The notes beneath the pieces are model-generated. The model was not told the DNA's origin, ran no database searches, and was given only the letters and a program-made list of their open reading frames with translations. This document shows positions 9,753 through 13,317 of a stretch of DNA of 13,317 nt, piece after piece (positions within the stretch are counted from its first letter, which is position 1; each line of letters begins with the position of its first letter). A program made the position numbers and the translations under genes. Source of the stretch: Stemphylium vesicarium (taxonomy: Eukaryota > Ascomycota > Dothideomycetes > Pleosporales > Pleosporaceae); NCBI GenBank assembly GCA_004380135.1, contig QXCR01000351.1, forward strand, positions 1-13,317, written 5' to 3'.

Positions 9753-10216
9753 TAGGCTGGCAAATGGGTTGGGGCAACCGCGGGCTAGGTTGGGGTTGGG
9801 TCATGGGCTGCAAGGACCAGAGTCGGGGTTGGGTCGGGGGTACACCAGCCCGGGTCGGGGTTGGGGTGGGGCCACTCTAGCACGGGGCTAGGCTAGGTTA
9901 GAGTTAAGTTATCTTATTCTCCTCTAAAAAAGTCGCTTATATAGAGCTTCTATATTATTATAGTTATTTATTATAACTCTTATATATATAGCTTTATTAT
10001 AATACGTAGGCAGCGTAGCTATCTAAATTTATAGCTATTTTTAACTAATCTAACTCTAACCTCTATTATAGCCTAGTCTATATTTAGCTCTACTTAAGGC
10101 TAATCTAACTCTACTTCTATACTATTACTAATTACCTTAGGTTAGTGTTAGGTTGGGTTAGGGCCGCTGCTAAGACGACCTAACCCCAACCTAACCTAGA
10201 CCCATTTGCCAGTCTA
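9753..10216. mobile_element. hAT-type non-autonomous element (MITE), 464 bp, inserted in element A
   Basis: Its ends are inverted: TAGGCTGGCAAATGGG on the left and the reverse complement of TAGACTGGCAAATGGG on the right. It is flanked by the perfect 8-bp duplication GTTGCTAC (9745-9752 and 10217-10224); 8 bp is the hAT hallmark. It holds no coding frame. Both arms are rich in GGTT/GGGTT motifs, as is common in hAT subterminal regions, and the middle (about 9900-10130) is RIP-rich and AT-rich. It lies just after the fourth codon of the element A transposase; removing it restores that frame. Confidence 0.9.
9760..9880 (+). other. G-rich arm of the MITE with G-quadruplex potential
   Basis: Many runs of three to five G occur within about 120 bp, with GGTTGGGG/GGTCGGGG spacing. 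The strong G/C asymmetry contrasts with the AT-rich surroundings. Folding is an inference from composition. Confidence 0.5.
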
Positions 10217-10253
10217 GTTGCTACGTTGAGACATTGCGTGTTGGGAGAGATGT

Positions 10254-10314
10254 GGTGAGGTCTTGGCAAAGTCCGGCCACTCGCTTGTGCCGGCCACTCG
10301 CTTGTGAAGTACGT
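10254..10314 (-). repeat. Right terminal inverted repeat of element A
   Basis: The inverted partner of 596-656. The transposase start codon lies 20 bp inside its inner end. TA at 10315-10316 completes the target duplication. Confidence 0.95.
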
Positions 10315-10316
10315 TA

Positions 10317-10450
10317 TTACTATATATTTAGTATATAAGATTTTTCTTAACTTTAAATTTATTATCTTCTTCTATTTTATAGTAGAAGATTTTCTAAAGT
10401 AGTATTTTAAAGTCTACTATTTTTAATATATTAATATAAAATCTTAAGTA
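10317..10450. other. AT-rich spacer between elements A and C
   Basis: 134 bp of AT-rich sequence, the right-hand flank into which A inserted. It contains a small inverted pair (CTTCTA...TAGAAG near 10355-10375) that may be chance in such sequence. I see nothing else. Confidence 0.5.
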
Positions 10451-10452
10451 TA

Positions 10453-10513
10453 ACGTACCTCACAGGCTCGTGGATCACCCGGGCTCGTGGATCACTTTTG
10501 CTAAGCCCCTACC
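10453..10513 (+). repeat. Left terminal inverted repeat of element C (partner outside window)
   Basis: It contains the doublet GGCTCGTGGATCAC at 10465 and 10482 (17-bp period), then TTTTGCTAAG and CCCCTACCAAA. The layout matches element A's end although the doublet sequence differs. Its inner limit is set by analogy with A, because the right end is not visible. Confidence 0.8.
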
Positions 10514-10533
10514 AAACTCTATCTTCCTACGTA

Positions 10534-11231
10534 ATGCCTTAATAATAACGCTAGATAGAATCTTCTAAAAAATATTAGATATAGACTACCTTTTAGGCTC
10601 TTAAATAAGATGTAATACTCTCTTAGTAATATACTATAGCTATCTATAATATTACTTAATTAATACTAAGCTACTAATACGTAAGATAGACTCTATAAGT
10701 AGATTACTAGCCTAAATTAAAGAATCTAACTAAGAATAAGGAGGACGTAGTTATTAAGCATATACTTAAGCTAGTTACCTAAGGATTTCCCCCTAGGCTT
10801 ATAACTATAGCTAATATAGCTAATTCTTTGCGCGTAGAGCGTAATATAGGCTAAGTTAGCTTAAATTAGCCTAGTTTATTTATTAAAGGCCGCCCTAAGC
10901 TTATAATAAAGTTTAATCGTAAATATAACTATAAGAGAGCCCTCTACGAGAATCCTAAGATTATATAAGACTAGTTTAGCCTAGTAGCTAATATTAAAGC
11001 TAAGTATAGTATTCTAGATAAAGATATATTTAACTTTAATAAGGCTAGCTTTATAATAGGCTAGATATCTACTAGTTTAGTTATTATAGCTTTAGAGAGA
11101 CGAGAATAGCTAAAGATAGTATAGTAAGGTAATAAAGAGTAGATAATAGTTATCTAGGGTATTAACGCAATAGAGTAGGCTATTCTACTCTTTATTATCT
11201 TTAAAGGCCGCTATTATCTCTTTATCTAGTA
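10534..11231 (+). pseudogene. Element C transposase, N-terminal part (Fot1/pogo type)
   Basis: A single frame runs from ATG 10534-10536 to the Tc1 insertion, about 232 codons. It includes a psq-like region rich in RIP stops, a CENP-B-type helix-turn-helix part (KNKEDVVIKHILKLV, about 10730-10780; then GFPPRL and FNRKYNYKRAL, about 10910-10950), and the start of the catalytic domain. There the first Asp, in what is normally NFDE, now reads Asn-Lys (11038-11043). It ends in GINAIE...LFIIFKGRYYL, the same region where element B interrupts element A's transposase. The rest should resume beyond the right edge. Confidence 0.85.
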
Positions 11232-11350
11232 CAGTAGGGTGACAAAAAGAAAACAACCTAAAAAATTTAACCTTTTTTAAAGCTATATAACTAGACAAGT
11301 AGACTAGCTATAGCTAAGGTTTTTAGTGTTTTGGAAAGTTAAGATCTTTA
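11232..11350 (+). repeat. Left terminal inverted repeat of the Tc1 element
   Basis: It pairs imperfectly with the reverse complement of about 13217-13317. Shared blocks include CCTTTTTTAAAGCTATAT and CTAGACAAGTAGACTAGC. The inner limit is approximate. Confidence 0.8.
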
Positions 11351-11691
11351 TATTCAGGTAAGTCATTTTAGAAAATTACTTAGTAAGCAAATAGGGAATT
11401 TAAATTAGCCTTAAACATAGAGTATAAAATAACTCTACCTTAGTCTAGCTATAACTTTTTATCTAGCGTATTAAAAGTTCTAAAAAAAAATCACGTAATA
11501 CTAGCTTACATTAAGATTACGTAAGCAAAATCCTAGCCCTCTAGATTATCTAAGTAAAGTTTTAAAAATAGTTAACGAAAAAGTACGCTAAAAAAAGACG
11601 CTAAAATTACGTAAGCTTTTTTTAGTCTAATTCTATATAGTCTTCTCTTTCTAAGTCTAATTTTTCTCTTCTATATTTCCTCTCTATATCC
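11351..11691. other. Tc1 element 5' non-coding region
   Basis: Between the inverted repeat and the inferred start codon I see no coding frame. ATTACGTAAGC occurs twice (near 11515 and 11606), and a related ACGTAAT lies near 11494. These could be internal transposase-binding sites or promoter elements. Confidence 0.4.
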
Positions 11692-12238
11692 ATAGAACTT
11701 TCAAAATTTAAAAAAGAAGTTTATACTTTATCTTTGCAACAACTCTCTACTAGTACTATTAGTACTATACTAGAAAAGCCTTCTAGATCTATTATAGACG
11801 CCTTGCAACGTATTAAAAAGAAAAAAAATACTTCTACTACTTCTTTAAAGCCTAAATTAGGCCGCCCTTCTAAGATCTCTAAAAGAGCTACTAGAGTAGT
11901 TAATAGAGATCTAGAACGTAGTCCTAAAAAGACTAATCGCCGTATTCTAGAAGAAAACAATTTAAAGTTTTCTACTAGAAGCCTACAACGTCTATTAAAA
12001 GTAGAGAAATACTCTATTTCTACTGCTAAGAAAAAACAGCTTTTAAACAAAGAAAAAGCTAGTAACCATAAGAAGTACGCTAAGAAGACTATCAAAATTT
12101 TGAAATTTATAAACTTTACTAAAGTTATATTTTCAGACGAGTCTTCTATACAGCGTAGGCACGGTGCCAGGCAAAAATACGTTAGAAAGAGAAGAAATAA
12201 GAGGACTAGGCCTAAACAAGTCTCTACAACTAATTTAA

Positions 12239-12342
12239 GTGAGTTTAAAAAAAATTCTAATAGGCTATATTTTTCTCCTAAAAATGTAGTACTTTTCGAT
12301 TTTTTTAGAATATTTTTATCTAGCTTACTAACTAAGTTATAG
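12239..12342 (+). other. Candidate spliceosomal intron 1 in the Tc1 transposase
   Basis: 5' site GTGAGT (12239), branch motif TACTAAC (12326-12332), 3' site TATAG ending at 12342. The 104-nt length shifts the reading frame by exactly the amount needed to join the upstream frame to the downstream one, which otherwise look frameshifted. Confidence 0.75.
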
Positions 12343-12498
12343 CCCGCGATATTACTATCTCTATTTAGGGAGCTATTTAGTTAGGTAGAAGATCTAAGTT
12401 ATATATAACTAAGACTCCACAAGATACTAGGAGCTTTACAAATATAAGATATATACGAGAAGTTTTAACTCCTATAGTTAAACTCTTATTTAAAAGAG

Positions 12499-12609
12499 GT
12501 AAGAAAGCTCTTATTTATTTTTAAGTTTAAAAGACTATAACTTAGCTAATTCTTAATATTTTTTAAATCTTTTTTGATATCTAGAAAGCTAATATATTAT
12601 TCTATCTAG
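12499..12609 (+). other. Candidate spliceosomal intron 2 in the Tc1 transposase
   Basis: 5' site GTAAGA (12499), branch motif GCTAAT at about 12588, 3' site TCTAG ending at 12609. It is 111 nt, a multiple of three, and removes a block of in-frame stops with no resemblance to transposase, bringing KLLFKRG next to WKF-x-QDNA. Confidence 0.65.
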
Positions 12610-12947
12610 GGTGGAAATTTTAGCAAGATAATGCTAAGATCTATAAAACACTAGCAGTTATTTCTTAGTTTTCAAGAAATAGGATTCCTCTCTTCGAGCA
12701 TCCTGCCTATAGCCTAGATCTAAATCCTATAGAAAACGTTTAGAGCTTACTTAAGAATAGGCTAGTAAGAAGGCTTAGTGCCTCTTTAGGCCTAGGTGCT
12801 AGTACAAACGTAGTAAAATTATTTAAAAAAGTAATTTTAGAGGAGTGGGAACAAATACTACAAGAAGCGATAGATAACTATATTACATCTTTACCTAGAC
12901 GTTATAAGGCAGTTAAACTAGCTAAAGGCTAGTATACTAAGTACTAG

Positions 12948-13216
12948 TTACTAGATCTAGCTATTTCAATGTACTAAAAGCTTAAAATATTACTTTTTTT
13001 TGTAACTACTGCAGAAATAAACAGAAAATCTTTAAATAAAGATATAATATATAACTAAACGTATATATTAGCATATTAGATTTTTAGCAAAATTGATACT
13101 ATAAACAAAAAGTTGTAGCTTAGAAACGAGAGAGATTTTTAGTAGACTCTAACACTACTAAGGCTACGCTAAAAAGAGCTTACTAAGCAGCTATTAAGAG
13201 ACACTAATTTAAAGAA
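12948..13216. other. Tc1 element 3' non-coding region
   Basis: Between the inferred transposase stop and the right inverted repeat. AT-rich, with poly-T and poly-A runs. I see no coding frame or RNA gene. Confidence 0.5.
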
Positions 13217-13317
13217 GAAGTTCTAAGCTTTCTAAAACACGAAAGATCTTAACTATAGCTAGTCTACTTGTCTAGATATATAGCTTTAAAAAAGGTTACT
13301 TTTTTAAGGTTGTTTTT
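13217..13317 (-). repeat. Right terminal inverted repeat of the Tc1 element (truncated by window)
   Basis: The inverted partner of the left end. The outermost 17 or so bases, corresponding to CAGTAGGGTGACAAAAA, lie outside the window. Confidence 0.8.

Larger units (their letters stand above)
725..10234 (-). pseudogene. Element A transposase (Fot1/pogo type), split by two insertions
   Basis: The coding pieces, in order, are 10234-10225, 9752-9177 and 1791-725 on the minus strand, with ATG at 10234-10232 and TAG at 727-725. Together they are 1653 nt (551 codons) in one frame, so all damage is substitution. Visible parts: a psq-like helix-turn-helix (AYNVPERTLRRR, about 9600-9640); a CENP-B-type domain with an FNRKYDYSRAL-like stretch; the first catalytic Asp changed to Asn (9256-9258); the second intact in LDGHESH (1532-1534); and PPHSSHLLQPLDV (about 1420-1460). 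The C-terminus has a degraded CCHC zinc knuckle (about 735-790) whose Cys and His codons now read Tyr. An open stretch at 1166-1369 is only a surviving piece of this gene. The many TAG/TAA codons make it non-functional. Confidence 0.9.
596..10314 (-). mobile_element. Element A: Fot1/pogo-like DNA transposon, outermost of the nest
   Basis: It is bounded by 61-bp inverted repeats that differ at one position and is flanked by TA on both sides (594-595 and 10315-10316), the Tc1/mariner-superfamily target. Its transposase is on the minus strand and matches the fungal Fot1/pogo type (psq-like and CENP-B-like helix-turn-helix domains, then a DDE_1 domain). The 9719-bp span contains element B (1792-9174) and a hAT-type MITE (9753-10216). 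Without them and one duplication for each, A is 1862 bp, a normal size for the family. RIP has removed nearly all CpA/TpG from its coding part except an island at about 1404-1575. Confidence 0.93.
11692..12947 (+). pseudogene. Tc1-family transposase with two candidate introns, lightly damaged
   Basis: It encodes a DD34E transposase. The likely start is ATA at 11692-11694, in a CCATAG context that is one transition from CCATGG; the first 202 open codons (from 11734) lack it. Visible parts: helix-turn-helix with the basic GRPSKISKRATR stretch (about 11860-11900); HTH_Tnp_Tc3-like ERSPKKTNRRI; first Asp in VIFSDES (12136-12138); second in QDNA (12627-12629); Glu in PIENV (12732-12734). Exactly 34 residues separate the last two. 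PAYSLDLNPIENV is the family signature. Removing candidate introns 12239-12342 and 12499-12609 leaves 347 codons, the usual Tc1 size. Five TAG stops remain (12378, 12621, 12666, 12741, 12930), each fitting a Trp or Gln codon. The end is taken as TAG 12945-12947, after a YTKY tail. Confidence 0.88.
10453..13317 (+). mobile_element. Element C: third pogo-like transposon, left part only
   Basis: It begins after TA (10451-10452) with ACGTACCTCACAGGC, the same first six bases as element A. A transposase frame on the plus strand is cut at 11231 by a Tc1-family element. The rest of C, with its catalytic and C-terminal parts and the right inverted repeat, should lie beyond the window edge after the Tc1 element ends. 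Confidence 0.85.
11232..13317 (+). mobile_element. Tc1-family (DD34E) transposon inserted in element C; right end cut by window edge
   Basis: It begins CAGTAGGGTGACAAAAAG after TA (11230-11231). The last 100 bp of the window are an imperfect inverted copy of about 11249-11350. Aligning these ends places the true right terminus about 17 bp past 13317, for a total near 2.1 kb. The transposase is on the plus strand. CpA and TpG are common in its 5' half, so RIP is much lighter than in the rest of the window, which suggests later arrival. Confidence 0.9.

Noticed and set aside
10140..10200. Telomere-like repeats (GGTTAGGG-like)
   Set aside because: The motifs are irregular, occur in inverted arms and are bounded by a hAT duplication, so they belong to the MITE and not to a telomere.
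11734..11736. TTG as start codon of the Tc1 transposase
   Set aside because: TTG starts are not expected in a fungal nuclear gene. The frame stays open upstream to an ATA at 11692 in a context that suggests a lost ATG.
11721..12095. Open frame of 124 codons on the minus strand
   Set aside because: It is antisense to the helix-turn-helix part of the Tc1 transposase, which has clear family motifs on the plus strand.
12239..12369. Frameshift mutation in the Tc1 transposase
   Set aside because: Splice-site and branch signals at 12239-12342 explain the change of frame without an indel.
1..13317. Bacterial or phage accessory system
   Set aside because: No ribosome binding sites or operon structure. 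The RIP signature, fungal pogo-type transposases, Copia retrotransposon and candidate introns all point to a filamentous ascomycete.

Overview
The window has no intact gene. It is a stack of nested transposable elements from a filamentous ascomycete (Pezizomycotina) genome, in an AT-rich compartment saturated with repeat-induced point mutation (RIP). CpA and TpG are almost absent over several kb: I count five by eye in the 4 kb from 3721 to 7720. Nearly every premature stop is a TAG or TAA one transition from a Gln or Trp codon. The species cannot be fixed from the sequence.

Layout. 1-593: degenerate flank with the remains of an unidentified reading frame (105-524). 596-10314: element A, a Fot1/pogo-like DNA transposon with 61-bp inverted ends and a TA duplication, transposase on the minus strand. 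Two elements sit inside A: a 464-bp hAT-type MITE (9753-10216) near the 5' end of its transposase, and element B (1792-9174), another pogo-like transposon with 95-bp inverted ends, in the middle of its transposase. Inside B's transposase is a complete Ty1/Copia LTR retrotransposon (2475-8061, 341-bp LTRs, CTTAA duplication). 10317-10450: short AT-rich spacer. 10453 to the window edge: element C, a third pogo-like transposon on the plus strand. It is interrupted at 11231 by a Tc1-family (DD34E) element that runs past the right edge; by alignment of its ends about 17 bp are missing.

Boundaries were checked by arithmetic. Removing each insertion with one copy of its target duplication gives one reading frame of 551 codons for A and 531 codons for B, with no indel. 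The Tc1 transposase, which looks frameshifted, becomes a 347-codon frame if two candidate introns are removed. Damage here is therefore almost entirely base substitution.

Order of events: A entered the flank; B and the MITE entered A; Copia entered B; the Tc1 element entered C. The Tc1 copy is the least mutated. I see no host gene, RNA gene, CRISPR array or new gene system. The points most worth following are the 17-bp doublet shared by the ends of three different pogo-like elements, the sparing of GpCpA from RIP, and the sharply bounded RIP-free islands.
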